The notes under the pieces: model-generated | Told to the model about the DNA's origin: nothing | What the model saw: only the letters and a program-made list of their open reading frames with translations | Databases searched by the model: none | Source of the DNA: Lepidostoma basale | Taxonomy: Eukaryota > Arthropoda > Insecta > Trichoptera > Lepidostomatidae | NCBI GenBank assembly: GCA_022606425.2 | Contig: JAHDVF020001050.1 | Location: 310,001 to 374,000 of the forward strand | DNA length: 64,000 bases | Direction: 5' to 3' | Translations under genes and position numbers: made by a program | Part shown: positions 29,692 through 40,029 of the stretch, in pieces | Layout of the letters: the number at the start of each line of letters is the position of its first letter | Numbering within the stretch: the stretch's first letter is position 1

Positions 29692-30505
29692 CTTCTTCTT
29701 CTTCTTCTTCAGCCGTCTCTCCACTGCTGGATGTAGGCCTCTTCTAATTTCTTCCATTTTTCTCTTCTTTGGGCTTCTCTTATCCACCTGCTACCCGCGA
29801 CAGGGACAATATCATCGGCCCAACGTTTCTGAGGCCGGCCTATTCCTCTTTTCATGTCCCATGGTCTCCATCCTAGGACTCTGGGTGCCCATCTGTCTGT
29901 TCCCTGTCTGGCAACATGACCTGCCCATTGCCACTTTAGCCTGGCAATACGATCCACCACGTCGACAACCTTTGTCCGGCGTCTGATTTCTTCATTTCTG
30001 ATTCTATCTCTCAGACTTATGCCTAACATTTGTCTCTCCATAGATCGCTGTGTACATTTTAATTTATATATGGTCCTCGCAGTTAAGGTGATAGTTTCCA
30101 GACCATATGTAAGCACAGGGAGGATACATGTTTCAAACACTTTTCTTTTTAAATTCATGGGAATATCCTTGTTTTTAAGGATATGATTGAGTTTCCCAAA
30201 GGCTGCCCAACCTAGTCCAATTCTTCTGGGTACTTCCGCTGTCTGATTTTCCTTCCCTAATTTGATCTTATGTCCAAGATAAATATACTCTTCAACAGGT
30301 TCAATTTTCTTATTATCGATTGTGATACTGCTGTTGGATGGACTCATGATTTTGGTTTTATTTATGTTCATCTGTAGACCAACTTTCAGGGAGGCATCGT
30401 GGAGCTCTTTTATCATGGTATGAAGTTCTTCCAGATCATCACTGATGAGTACTATGTCATCTGCGAAGCGGAGGTGACTCAGATATGTTCCGTTAAAAAT
30501 TATAT
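29692..30505 (-). pseudogene. LINE-B 3' end with reverse transcriptase box
   Basis: The longest LINE-B copy. Minus strand: LRFADDIVLISDDLEELHTM (FADD is the reverse transcriptase catalytic box), MNINKTKIMSPSN, VEEYIYLGHKIKLGKENQTA, PRRIGLGWAAFGKLNHIL, CILPVLTYGLETITLTARTI, RDRIRNEEIRRRTKVVDVVD, LKWQWAGHVARQGTDRWAPR, GIGRPQKRWADDIVP, KLEEAYIQQWRDG-stop. Tail (AAG)n. Uninterrupted for about 265 codons from the FADD region, so fairly young, but the endonuclease and most of the RT are gone. Confidence 0.95.
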
Positions 30506-30589
30506 TATATATGATTAATATATTGTACTAGTATTTCCCAAATGACACTAGTCAAAAACGTGTTTTTGACATATGAAGGTACATTAGAA

Positions 30590-30940
30590 ATGTAGGGTGT
30601 TTTTTGGAGGTTTGGTTTTTAAACTAGCAACATTGTTTCTACAGACTGTCAATTTGACAGTTGACAGTTGATTTGTAGTCAATATATTTTGCCATTTAAC
30701 CATAAATAGACTGACGTCAGAACAGCGCTTGCAAATTATGCATATTTATTTTGAAAATCAATGTTCGGTTCGCCAAACTTGCCGTGCACTACGTTCGACA
30801 TAATCGTTCATTCGAGCAAGATATTCGGAAGACCATAAATCGTTGTCGCACCACGTACACTCTAGTGGATAATACGAATCCACAAAGACGACAATTGTCG
30901 AAAATTGGATTTCACGATTGCGCTTCATTCGAGCTAGTCT
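30590..30940 (+). pseudogene. Mariner-like transposase N-terminus
   Basis: QRLQIMHIYFENQCSVRQTC, RALRST, then a frameshift to HNRSFEQDIRKTINRCRTTY, TLVDNTNPQRRQ. This is the N-terminal helix-turn-helix seen in many insect Tc1/mariner-class elements (ERVQIV-IY--N-RS pattern, then a KFE-T-SL-D--P-RRQ linker). The catalytic domain is absent; 30595-30720 may be the left end and leader. Confidence 0.75.
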
Positions 30941-31034
30941 AGCTGGTGAAACCGGCCACTATCAAAATGAAGACCTAAGCAGTAGTCACTTTTAAATAAC
31001 ATCGTTTTATTTAATGATTATTTTATGAAGTTCG
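30925..31034 (+). repeat. Family-5 element fragment
   Basis: GCUAGucUAGCUGGU-GAAACCGGCC, followed by CACTTTTAAATAACATCGTTTTATTTAATG, the outer block of family 5. Core heptamer not preserved. Confidence 0.5.
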
Positions 31035-31036
31035 CA

Positions 31037-31180
31037 GTGGCGATGAGGTTCGCAACCCATCACACCGCGTCTCACGCGGGGCGAAAAGAGAAGGATGGAG
31101 TGCCGCATCAGTAAAAGTGTGACAGTCCATTCTTTCTGCCTACCCTTTCGGGGAGACAGCGTGATGGTTAGTTAGTTAAA
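31037..31180 (+). repeat. Twin LINE 3'-end composite, copy 2
   Basis: GTGGCGATGAGGTTCGCAAC, CCATCACACCGCGTCTCACG, GGAGTGCCGCATCAGTAAAA, GTGTGACAGTCCATTCTTTC, then the LINE-A end and (GTTA)n. Same junction and nearly same left boundary as copy 3 at 57308. Confidence 0.88.
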
Positions 31181-31224
31181 ATGAACACCCCAGAAAGAGA
31201 TATCAGTAAAATCATTTAATTATC

Positions 31225-31390
31225 CAAATTAAGTATTTAATTCTACAAAAAACATAAGTTTTCTAGAAGTTTAATTACCAAATAAGGAAGTGACAAGTGT
31301 CACCTTCTCAGAGCATTATCAAATGTCATCATATGACATATAAAACAAATTTTAACGTTGATAAATCATTACTCACGTGACATTTTAATA
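31225..31390. mobile_element. Family-1 element, single arm
   Basis: AGTTTTCTAGAAGTTTAATT arm; minus strand UUGAUAA (complement 31316-31322)-U-GCUCUGAGAAGGU-GACACUUGUC. Core heptamer is the U3/A8 variant. Confidence 0.65.
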
Positions 31391-31627
31391 CCACTTCGTT
31401 TTTGTTTTTTGTATTCCATTAGTCAACGAAGAGACAGCTCCCTTGACACAGTTAATATTTATTCTTTGTTTAGGTATTGCATACACCCGCGTCCTTGCAA
31501 CCTACCCCAATGGCCTTTGTAGCTGTCCTTTCTTTTTAACTTGTAATAAGTTTGAAAAATTTTAAACTTCGTCATCACTTGAATAAGTAGCTTAAAGTTC
31601 TGTACTCGGACACTGCGTTATTGTCTT
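31391..31627. other. Unassigned DNA
   Basis: Nothing recognised. Confidence 0.35.
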
Positions 31628-31725
31628 CGTAACTAACTAATTAACATGCCGTTTCTGCAGATGGGTAGGCAGAGACGATAGACCGCCATATAGCTATATT
31701 TTGACATTTCTCTCGAATATTATTA
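31628..31725 (-). pseudogene. LINE-A 3' terminus
   Basis: Minus strand (GTTA)-like tail, CGGCATGTTAATT and about 80 bp of the coding end, degraded. Confidence 0.65.
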
Positions 31726-31744
31726 TTATTGTATTATTATAATT

Positions 31745-32188
31745 ATGGCAGAACGAAGCCTGCGTTCTGCCAGTTTGTACTTATGGTCTTGAAACTGTTA
31801 CACTGTCCAAACAAAGTGCCGAGAAACTACGAGTGACCCAAAGAGCCATGTTAGGAATAAGCCTAAGAGACAGAGTCAGAAACGATACGGTGATAGAAAA
31901 AACAAAGGTCAGTGACATCATCCACCGGGTGGCGACTCTAAAATGGCAATGGGCAGGTCACGTAGCCAGAAGCTCAGATGAAAAGTGGACAAGAAGACTG
32001 CTGACTTGGAGGCCGTGGACGCAAAGATAAGTGCAGGGCGACCTAAACTTCGGTGGAAGGTTGATCTGAACAGACAGGTCGGAATAACCTGGATGCAGTC
32101 TGCATAGGACAGAGTGACATGGAAGCGAATGGAGGAGGCTTTTGACCAGGAGTGGACGGGAATAGGCTGAGGAAGAAGAAGAAGAAGA
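31745..32188 (+). pseudogene. LINE-B 3' end
   Basis: [72 protein letters not shown], then a one-base frameshift to AGRPKLRWKVDLNRQVGITW, MQSA-stop-DRVTWKRMEEAF, EWTGIG and (AAG)n. The same subfamily as 35427 and 58676. Confidence 0.9.
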
Positions 32189-32264
32189 TTGTAATTTTGT
32201 TGATTCGCTCTTTACACTATTACAGCACAAGCCAAATCGATGTAAAGGATAGCTATTATATTGA
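32189..32264 (-). mobile_element. SINE tail fragment, AAT type
   Basis: Minus strand TTTACATCGATTTGGCTTGT, GTAAAGAGCGAATCAACAAA, AATTACAATC. Only the last 75 bp; it abuts the tail of LINE-B directly. Confidence 0.75.
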
Positions 32265-32309
32265 TCTATTCATTCAATATTTCTAAACCATCTACGAGTA
32301 ATTGATCCT

Positions 32310-32535
32310 TTAATTAATAAAAATGAAAATGTCTATTTTATCGAAGTTTTATTAAGTTGTTTCGTGGAATGACTTGTTTCGCCTCTCTAATGCATTATCA
32401 AATGAGATTAAGATGTATGGTATTTTCAAATGAATGTGACATTTGAACCTTAGAAAGGCAAAGTAGTCATTCCCATAAACTATAATAAAACTTCTATAAA
32501 ACAGACGTTATCATTCGTATTAATTAGTTTAGGTA
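32310..32535. mobile_element. Family-1 palindromic element
   Basis: Left arm minus: UUGAUAA (complement 32395-32401)-U-GCAUUAGAGAGGC-GAAACAAGUC. Right arm plus: ACCUUAGAAAGGC-AAAGUAGUC. Outer arms TTTTATCGAAGTTTTATT and its partner, ending CATTCGTATTAATTAG. Confidence 0.78.
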
Positions 32536-32639
32536 TATGTAAGTTCAAAAGGGTAGTAGGGCTACGATGGGGTATGTTTTGCTGGAAAGCATGCCTCTAC
32601 AAAATTTCGTAAGGTGCCATGTTGCATTTACAACAGCAA

Positions 32640-32822
32640 AACTACTATGAAGTCCAACTCTCTAGCGTCCACGAGAGGTCTTTTAAAGAAGGAAGGTAAC
32701 CCCGACAGAAAATCCTCCAGAGAAGGCAAAGGGACACCACTCTGGATATTTTTCCCCAGGTCATCACTTGGTGATAGTCAACGTTAGGGAGACCTGACAG
32801 GACACAGAAAGAAGAAGAAGAT
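32640..32822 (+). pseudogene. LINE-E extreme 3' end
   Basis: Ends GTTAGGGAGACCTGACAGGACACAGAAAGAAGAAGAAG, the LINE-E terminus (compare 15960-16015); upstream text is degraded. Confidence 0.7.
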
Positions 32823-33167
32823 ATGTAAGTAAATATTCGAGATCTAGAAACAATACAAATGCTCCTATTTTTCTGTCAATCATCTGCCTATTTATTTCGT
32901 CGTTTGTTATTCTATTATTACTATACATCTTTTCTATCATCTTCGTCTTGCGATGAATGCATATTGCGCGGGGCATGAATGTGACGTCACCAAGTACAGT
33001 CGGCTTGAGCGAGTCCACGCCACGACACATAATAATTAATACACATGTGAAGCCGTGTGCCATAAACCAGTCATTAATTCCTGTAGGCCTGCCGGAGGAT
33101 GGTGAATAGCGCCCGGTCGCTGCACACTGCGCCTATTGGTTCATTATTTCATTAATTTAATTTAAAA
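32823..33167. other. Unassigned DNA
   Basis: No repeat recognised; 32960-33110 is of balanced composition. Confidence 0.35.
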
Positions 33168-33255
33168 AATAACTAACTAACCATCACGCCGTCTCCCGAA
33201 AGGGTTAGTTAGAAAGAATGGACCGCCACACTACTATACTGTTCTTTTCTAAATG
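33168..33255 (-). pseudogene. LINE-A 3' terminus
   Basis: AACTAACTAACCATCACGCC and about 60 further bp, then replaced by other DNA. Confidence 0.7.
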
Positions 33256-33299
33256 TACAGTATAGTACAGTTATTATTAAACCATCGAAATGGAGGTTG

Positions 33300-33870
33300 G
33301 ATATCTTCGTCTTTTTCTTCAGCTTACCCCGTACACTTCTGGACGAAAGCCTCCTCCATGTCCATCCATGTCGATCTCTCCTGCGCAGTCTGCATCCATA
33401 GCACCCCAGCGTATCGTTCCAGGTCATCCCTCCACCTCATTTGTGATCTTCCTACTCTTCTTCTCGTGTCTCTCGGTCTCCAATTTAGCAGTATTTTGGT
33501 CCATCTTTCGTCCGCAGCTCTAGCGATATGCCCTGCCCATTTCCATTTTAAAGTCGTCACCCGGTGGATCACGTCTGTGACTCTTGTTTTATCCCTCACC
33601 GTTTCGTTCCTGACTCTATCTCTAAGGGACAGGCCTAGCATGGCTCTCTCCATCGCTCGCTGCATGACTCTTAGTCTCTCTGCACTGTGCTTTGTCAGAT
33701 TGGTCGTTTCAAGACCATATGTACTTACTCGCAGAACACAAGCTTTCCTCTTCATGTTGATGGGTGTTTTTTTAATTTTTTTAATATGTATCCCAGTTTT
33801 TCCAAAGGTAGCTCAACTTAGTCCGATTCTTCATTTGAGTTCTGCCGTCTGATTTTCTTTATGTCGATTT
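33300..33870 (-). pseudogene. LINE-B 3' end, second subfamily
   Basis: MKRKACVLRVSTYGLETTNL, QRAMERAMLGLSLRDRVRNE, VTDVIHRVTTLKWKWAGHIA, RRRVGRSQMRWRDDLERYAG, TAQERSTWMDMEEAFVQKCT. 143 codons open. Just upstream (33755-33870) the connection region is frameshifted (GLS-AAFGKTGIHIKK). Confidence 0.92.
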
Positions 33871-33884
33871 TTAAAACAGGATTA

Positions 33885-34000
33885 CCCCAGGCGGGTAGAG
33901 CGATCCGCTAAGAATCCCGCACTGCTGAAGCAGTAAGCCCCACGGATTCGGGGGAGGGGGGTGGGGGGGGTGGCAAAAACCCGACATCAGAAAAGGAGGT
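33885..34000. other. G-rich run
   Basis: 33948-33972 (GGGGGAGGGGGGTGGGGGGG) could form a G-quadruplex. The C+G-balanced stretch upstream has no match. Confidence 0.5.
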
Positions 34001-34869
34001 TAAAGAATAAGAGTTATTCTTTAATAAAAACACTTGGTGATTATTTTCTGACGTGGAATTTACAAGTCTGATACAGAAATTGCAAAAAAAAATTATTAAA
34101 TGTCACTTAATGAGTTTTACTTTTGAACCGACGATATATTATATAAATATATTACATATACAAATATTATGTTTGGGATTTTAAATAATTATCTGACATA
34201 TTCTTATAATATGATAATACTCGTATTTTGTTCTCCCAGTTGGTCCCTCGCGGAGCTCTGTGCGTGGCCGCCGCCGTCGCCGGTCAGCCGAGCCGCATTC
34301 AATTTGCGAACATGTTTTACTCGTAAAGGTCACAGGAATCCGATTGTGAGTCCGACTGAAGGTCTCGTTTGCTTAGGGATTTTTATTTAATCTACATTTT
34401 AAAGGATTTCTACCGGTAGGTACCCACGTTATCGCGGGACGCCCTCGCTAAATCCACAAAGGTGCGCATACTTATACGGCTCTATTAAAAATACAACAAT
34501 AATGTTAAAACCGCTTTTGATGCATGGATAACTAAAATACGAGTATGTTATAATAATTGATATCGGAATGTTCACAGTCATTCCTTGGGTAGGGGAGTAT
34601 ATTATAATATAATGATTTGATCCGGCTTAGGTAAGACTCACCAAGATGAACAGGCACTATAATGAAAACAATAACAGCTTTTGTTTGATATCTCTTCCTC
34701 TATGAACGTTGATACAACAACTTTAGAGAGAAGAATTATTTAAAAAGATGGACCTCGCCCGTGTCAGAGAGTTAGAATCCATTTAACACCCCGAGACTAA
34801 TTACTTGTATTAACCAAGAGCCATTAACTTTGTGTTTTGCACAAGAAAGAAAGTACCATATGTTGTTCC
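34001..34869. other. Unassigned DNA with a G+C islet
   Basis: 34240-34345 is G+C-rich (GTGGCCGCCGCCGTCGCCGG) and unique here. The rest is A+T-rich with no recognised family. Confidence 0.35.
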
Positions 34870-35215
34870 ATTATCTTCTTATAGTGTGGTGTCCAGCCTT
34901 CTTGATCGTTGACGATTACTATGGCGAATGCTTTCTTTCCACGGTGATTTCATAGGAAATGTTATTGCATTGGTTTCTTATTGCCCTTTCCAGGGATTTT
35001 CTGTAAGGATTATCTTCCCTTAGCTGGTGGGTTTCAATTTTGTGCCGCGGAAGATACACCATACGTACTTATCTGCAATAACCCTGGTGGTAAGGTTAGT
35101 AATTACATTGTCCGCGACTGTCAGGATCACGATGATAACTCTAGGACGTCAGCAAGTCGGACTTCCTGGAAGACTTGTAGTTGTTTTACATTGTGGTGTT
35201 CATGACATATTATAG
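34870..35215 (-). pseudogene. Possible LINE 3' end
   Basis: The minus strand ends AIVIVNDQEGWTPHYKKI, resembling the VIAN-GG end of insect LINEs such as LINE-E, and begins with degraded text. No diagnostic RT motif, so tentative. Confidence 0.3.
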
Positions 35216-35426
35216 GGTATGTTACCCCGCGACACTTTCACTCATTTGAGTCCTAAATCCGATACACGTTATATCATGAAATACATTTAAAATTAAAATA
35301 GGAGTACTCTCATGTCAGTAATGAAATGGTACTAATTTTGCGGTCTTACTTACTCAGTAACTCAAATGACCGTACATATTTAAAGAGTTTTAACCTCAAT
35401 ATTCAATTTGGTTTTAAATCTATTTA

Positions 35427-35719
35427 AAATGTATCTTCTTCTTCTTCCTCAGCCTATTCTCGTCTACTCCTGGATAAAGGCCTCCTCCATTCGCTTCCAT
35501 GTCACTCTGTCCTGTGCAGACTGCATCCAGGTTATTCCGACGTGTCTGTTCAGGTCATCCTTCCACCGTAGTTACGGTCGCCCTGCATTTCTCTTTGCCG
35601 TCCACGGTCTCCAAGTCAGTAGTCTTCTTGTCCATTTTTCATCTGAGCTTCTGGCTACGTGACCTGCCCATTGCCATTTTAGAGTTTTAACCTCCTTGAT
35701 AATTTTGTTATAAACTCGA
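35427..35719 (-). pseudogene. LINE-B 3' end
   Basis: Minus strand [39 protein letters not shown], then frame changes to LRWKDDLNRHVGITWMQSAQ, WKRMEEAFIQE and (AAG)n. The 5' boundary is the (TA)n tract. Confidence 0.9.
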
Positions 35720-35943
<224 letters not shown>

Positions 35944-35944
35944 A

Positions 35945-36436
35945 TAGTGTCGAGACCGGTAGGTATTCAAAAGTGGTCATTGTTTAAACAAAATAATGAA
36001 ACAAAGTTTGTTTTAATCCTTTTAAAAAAAAATTAACAATGTTGCAAAAAAGTTGCTATTTCGTCTGAGATCCCGACACGGAGAGTCGGTGACTACACTC
36101 TTTTGTTTATGTAATAATTTTCAATTTTCGAATATTATAATGTAAACAAGCGTAGATTTTTACAACTGCATATGAAGCCAGGATGTGGAATTTTAATGAC
36201 TTTTGCCTTGCGTTTTTGAATGGAACATGATTTACAATTAAAAACTATAATACGAGTACTTATTAACTAATTACTTAATAATAAATTGTACTTATTAATA
36301 AATTGATCTCACAGAGTTTTTCTAAATCAATTCATTATATCAGAGAATGTAAAAGTAAAATTTAATATGATTTTGGTATAATTTTTACAACTTTGGCATA
36401 TCATAATAAAATAATTTTATTTATATGTAATTGACA
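35945..36436. other. Unassigned A+T-rich DNA
   Basis: Nothing recognised. Confidence 0.4.
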
Positions 36437-36648
36437 GCTTTCAGTAGCTATGATTGCCACATCGAAGGTCCCGGGTTTGATTATGAAAAAAATAATAATG
36501 CTATATATTAAGTAAGGAATCCACGTTACGACAATAAAAACTGGGGGTTTAATAAGCTACCTATCACACGTCATAATAATCAATGGCTAAAAAGTTGTTT
36601 ACATTAATAGGATTCAAATAAGCTCTTGCATACAAAAACGTAGGAAGC
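36437..36648 (+). mobile_element. tRNA-derived SINE, poly(A)-type tail, degraded
   Basis: TTCAGTAGCTATGATTGCCA, GAAGGTCCCGGGTTTGATTA (B box region), TACCTATCACACGTCATAAT, then AGGATTCAAATAAGCTCTTG, the tail of the poly(A) subtype. Confidence 0.75.
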
Positions 36649-36649
36649 A

Positions 36650-37074
36650 ACGGAAAATTACTACATTAAAAAGGCTCATGTGGCACTAAAAAAACAGCAA
36701 TCTTGTTAATTCCTAGGATTGAAACTCGAAAGAAAAAAATGAAGTAATTCAAAATCTTAATTATTAACAAGCTTATTTTGGGTAGCCAACATTCGTCTCC
36801 AGCGTAAAATGTTTAGAATTAGTTACGATTATACAAAAAACGTGCCACATGCAAGAAGAACACAATTAGAACAAAACGAATATTTAGAATATATTATAGT
36901 TTTAATAGTCACCTTCGTTTATGATTTGAAGCATCCCTCCACAGAATAGTATTCTTCCAGCATGCCTTCTGCCATGTCCTTGATTTTTTTCTTTGTTCGC
37001 ATTCGGCCGAGGGCCGTGAGGCGGGCCGTGGTATTATTTTTTAATAACATAATTATTGTAAAAGTATAATGACA
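36650..37074. other. Unassigned A+T-rich DNA
   Basis: Nothing recognised. Confidence 0.35.
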
Positions 37075-37136
37075 GCCCCCGTCCCCGTCCCCGCCCCCGC
37101 CCCCGCCCCCGCCCCCGCCCCCCGCAGCCCCTCCCA
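37075..37136. repeat. (CCCCGC)n simple repeat
   Basis: About ten units of CCCCGC/CCCCGT, ending CCGCAGCCCCTCCCAC. On the minus strand it encodes only polyglycine, not a gene. Confidence 0.95.
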
Positions 37137-37446
37137 CTGAAAGCAGGAAACATTTCGTTTAGAATCCAACAAGGTCGTTAGTTCATTTAGACTCCCTTTC
37201 TAAAAGGTCAATTCCTTTTTTAAAATTGTTTGCTCTTTCACATTGTCAGTATTAAAATATTGATTAGTTTCAATTTTGATTTACCTTTTTTATAGTCAAA
37301 ATATACATAACATATTTTCAAACCTTCACATATTTTTGTCGTATACACAAAAATATGCGATGGTTAGAAAGTATGTAATACATATTACGTACAATACGCT
37401 TTTTTACGATTTATTTTAATGATTTAATTGCACTTTCTTGGACTGT

Positions 37447-38085
37447 AAATCAAATCAAATCAAACCAAAACAGTTTATTATCTCAAAAGATATTACAAAC
37501 AATTATTATATAATAGTTTAAGACATCAATTGAGAACAGGTAAAATATAATAATTATATAATACCAGGAATGCATGAATGATGATTCGACATTAGAAATA
37601 CAAGATACTCTCCAAAGTCAACCAAAGAGTATTTGTCTTCTGAACGTACTTTCACGAATACAAAAGACGTCGATATCCGAAGCGATCATGTTCAGCAGTT
37701 TGATTGCTCTCCTCATTGGCATCACCAGAGGCAGGTTGGTTCTGCATGTTGGGAGATAAAACAGTATGCGTTGACGCTGTCAAAGATAACCCTCCGGAAC
37801 ATAAAGATGGATAGCCTCCAAGATGACGGAATTCTCAAAGAATCTCTTGATAAGTCTGAAGAAATGGGTAAGTGTGCACCCATCCCTCCTTATCTGTAAG
37901 CTATTGGTCCCCAGCATGCCCAAGAGGAATGCAGTGGGATAAAGCCACGGATAGCTACCAAACTCTCTCATGTAGAGATATCTCAGACATTTTTTCTGAA
38001 CCCTCTCTAACATAAGCGAGTATCTCGCCTCGTGGAATTATGTATCCAGCCACGCAATAGGGGTTGAACACTTTTGAATGTAATA
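37447..38085 (-). pseudogene. LINE-G 3' end, longest copy
   Basis: Minus strand: MLERVQKKCLRYLYMREFGS, YPTAFLLGMLGTNSLQIRRD, THFFRLIKRFFENSVILEAI, HLYVPEGYL, then frameshift: RILFYLPTCRTNLPLVMPMR, STFRRQILFG, and the tail with GTTTTGGTTTGATTTGATTT. Jockey/CR1-type ORF2 C-terminus. Its 3' UTR aligns with 12480 and 26042. Confidence 0.9.
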
Positions 38086-38169
38086 TTAATCCGTTGTTTT
38101 TTAGTAAGATGCTCTTTATCTGATATTCAATAATAAAAAACTTAAGGTAATTTTAATAATATATAACTA

Positions 38170-38290
38170 CCTACTACATAAAGAAAATGGATGATAACAT
38201 CCGTTTTCTAGAAGATTTATTATATAGCAAAAACATGCTTCGCTTTGATAAGGCATTATCAAGTGATATGAATATATTTAATAACCCCTT
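38170..38290. mobile_element. Family-1 palindromic element, left arm
   Basis: ACATCCGTTTTCTAGAAGAT; minus strand CUUGAUAA (heptamer complement 38256-38262)-U-GCCUUAUCAAAGC-GAAGCAUGUU. The right arm is at 38688-38800, displaced by a LINE-E insertion. Confidence 0.75.
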
Positions 38291-38687
38291 CTTCTTAAAG
38301 TGCCCTGTCAGGTCCCCCCGACGCGACGTTGGCGATCACTCTGGTAAACTCTTCCCTATCCTGGGCTGTCCGGAATAGTTCCTCCACAGTTCCGATTCCC
38401 GTCCATTTCCTCACATTGCGCAGCCAAGAGATCTGCCTTCTCCCTGCCCCCCTGCGGCCTTCTATTTTTCTTTTCAAAATTAGATGCAGCAGGCGATATT
38501 TTTCTCCTCGTAGAACGTGACCCAGATATGAAATCTTGCGGACTTTGATCAATGCCAGCAGCTCTCTATTTACTCCTGCACGATTCAGGACTTCTGTGTT
38601 CGTCACTCTGTCTGTCCATGGGATCCTGAACATTCTCACACCCATATAACAGAACAGACTACACATAACACCATAACATTCTCCGTC
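38291..38687 (-). pseudogene. LINE-E inserted in a palindromic element
   Basis: Minus strand: LLYGC-type start in one frame, then MFRIPWTDRVTNTEVLNRAG, ALIKVRKISYLGHVLRGEKY, GRRGAGRRQISWLRNVRKWT, LFRTAQDREEFTRVIANVAS, GGPDRAL. 123 codons open. Flanked by a 13-bp duplication TTA(A/G)TAACCCCTT (38278-38290, 38688-38700), so the whole insertion is defined. Confidence 0.95.
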
Positions 38688-38805
38688 TTAGTAACCCCTT
38701 AACATGGCAAAACATGTAATGTCCACAGAATAATGCACAATAAAACTTCTAGAAAATAGACATCTTCATTCACATTAAATATTTAATATCGAACTTTTTT
38801 TTAAA
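38688..38805. mobile_element. Family-1 palindromic element, right arm
   Basis: ACATGGCAAAACATGTAATG, AATAAAACTTCTAGAAAATA, CATTCACATTAAATATTTAA: continuation of 38170-38290 after the LINE-E insertion. Confidence 0.75.
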
Positions 38806-38914
38806 AGAAAATTTAATGATTTTACTGAAATCTTTTGATAGAAGTTAGTTTAAAAAAATGTTTTAATAAAATGTTTTAAATAACTGATTTCACTTTTGCA
38901 TTAAGATCGATTAT

Positions 38915-39150
38915 TGACGACATAAGTAACCGAGTAAGTGCTTTGACTGCCACACCGAAGGTTCCGGGTTCGATTCTCGGCGATTGCAGTGTGATTGTCA
39001 CACTATCTTCGGTCTGGTGAAGAATTCACGTGATAATAAAATGGCGATAGATAAGCTACCTATCACATGTTTCGAGAATAACTACGATAGCTATATCGTT
39101 TACATCAATTTGGTTTGAGCTGTAATGATGTAAAATAGCGATTCAGCAAA
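38915..39150 (+). mobile_element. tRNA-derived SINE, AAT-tail type
   Basis: AACCGAGTAAGTGCTTTGAC, GGTTCCGGGTTCGATTCTCG (B box), GTGTGATTGTCACACTATC, ATGGCGATAGATAAGCTACC, TTTACATCAATTTGGTTTGA, GATTCAGCAAATAATAATT. Full length apart from the first bases. Confidence 0.92.
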
Positions 39151-39151
39151 T

Positions 39152-39210
39152 AATAATTTCGACAGTGAGTCTAGCGAAACCGGTCGAAAAGATTTTTCTA
39201 AAGCGATTTT
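39152..39210 (+). repeat. Family-5 element fragment
   Basis: TTTCGACAGTGAGTCTAGCG with AAACCGGTCGAAAAG: the hairpin 3' strand, GAAAC and GUC of family 5. Confidence 0.4.
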
Positions 39211-39211
39211 C

Positions 39212-39665
39212 TTCATCTTCTTCTTTCGGTGCCGTGTCAGGTCCCCCCAATGTTGGCGATTACTGTAGCAAAAGTATCTCTGTCCTGCGCCACTTGGAAC
39301 AGGTTCTGAACTCTTGTAATTCCTGTCCACTCTTTAATGTGCCGCAGCCAGGAGAACTGCCTTCTACCAACTTCCCCACGTCCCTTTACTTAACCCATTA
39401 ATATCAGTCGAAGGAGGTGGTATTTTTCACCCCTTAGCACATGACCCAAATATGAGACCTTTCTGATGTTCACACTCGACAACAGCTTTCTATTGGCACT
39501 AGATCTCTATAGTACGTCTGCATTGCTGACCCTATCAGTCCACTATATCCACATCTCGAACGCCTCCAAGCGGTTCATTACATTCACTTTTTGAGTCCAG
39601 GTTTCGCAGCCATATAGTAGAACAGACCATATATAAGATTTAATCATTCTTTGTCAGAGTTTCAA
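39212..39665 (-). pseudogene. LINE-E 3' end
   Basis: Minus strand: SVLLYGCETWTQKVNVMNRL, EAFEMWI, DRVSNADVL, KLLSSVNIRKVSYLGHVLRG, YHLLRLILMG, NTFARDSN-like end, GGDLTRHRKKK. Several frameshifts; ends with the LINE-E terminus and an (AAG) tail. Confidence 0.88.
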
Positions 39666-40025
39666 ATTAAGATTATCGTTGCAAAATAAGTTTTTATTTA
39701 TAACGACTCATTATTAGATACTTAATTGATTTGCGATTGTTTTTATTTAGGCCAGTTAATTATCTAATATACCGTATGTTCGCTTCTATTCTTTTGTTTC
39801 TTGTACAGATACATTCTACTCGTCCCAAAGTAATAAAGTCTTCAATCAATAAAAAACTCATTACATATAAAGAAACTCGGCCTTGGGTGTAAAAAATGGG
39901 TAGATTATATTGAAGTGCATCCACAGTACATTGAATTTCCCTCCACCAGCCCTACCCACTTATGCTGGCATGATGGTTAGTTTGTTTTATGTGGGTTGTT
40001 TTATAATGTTTATTTTGCAGATGTA
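39666..40025. other. Unassigned DNA with possible LINE-A trace
   Basis: 39925-39990 ends TATGCTGGCATGATGGTTAG, reminiscent of the LINE-A terminus, but the preceding sequence is too diverged to call. The rest is A+T-rich. Confidence 0.3.
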
Positions 40026-40029
40026 AATA

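Noticed and set aside
36919..37137. Glycine-rich 72-codon frame on the minus strand
   Set aside because: It comes from the (CCCCGC)n simple repeat and has no other protein feature.
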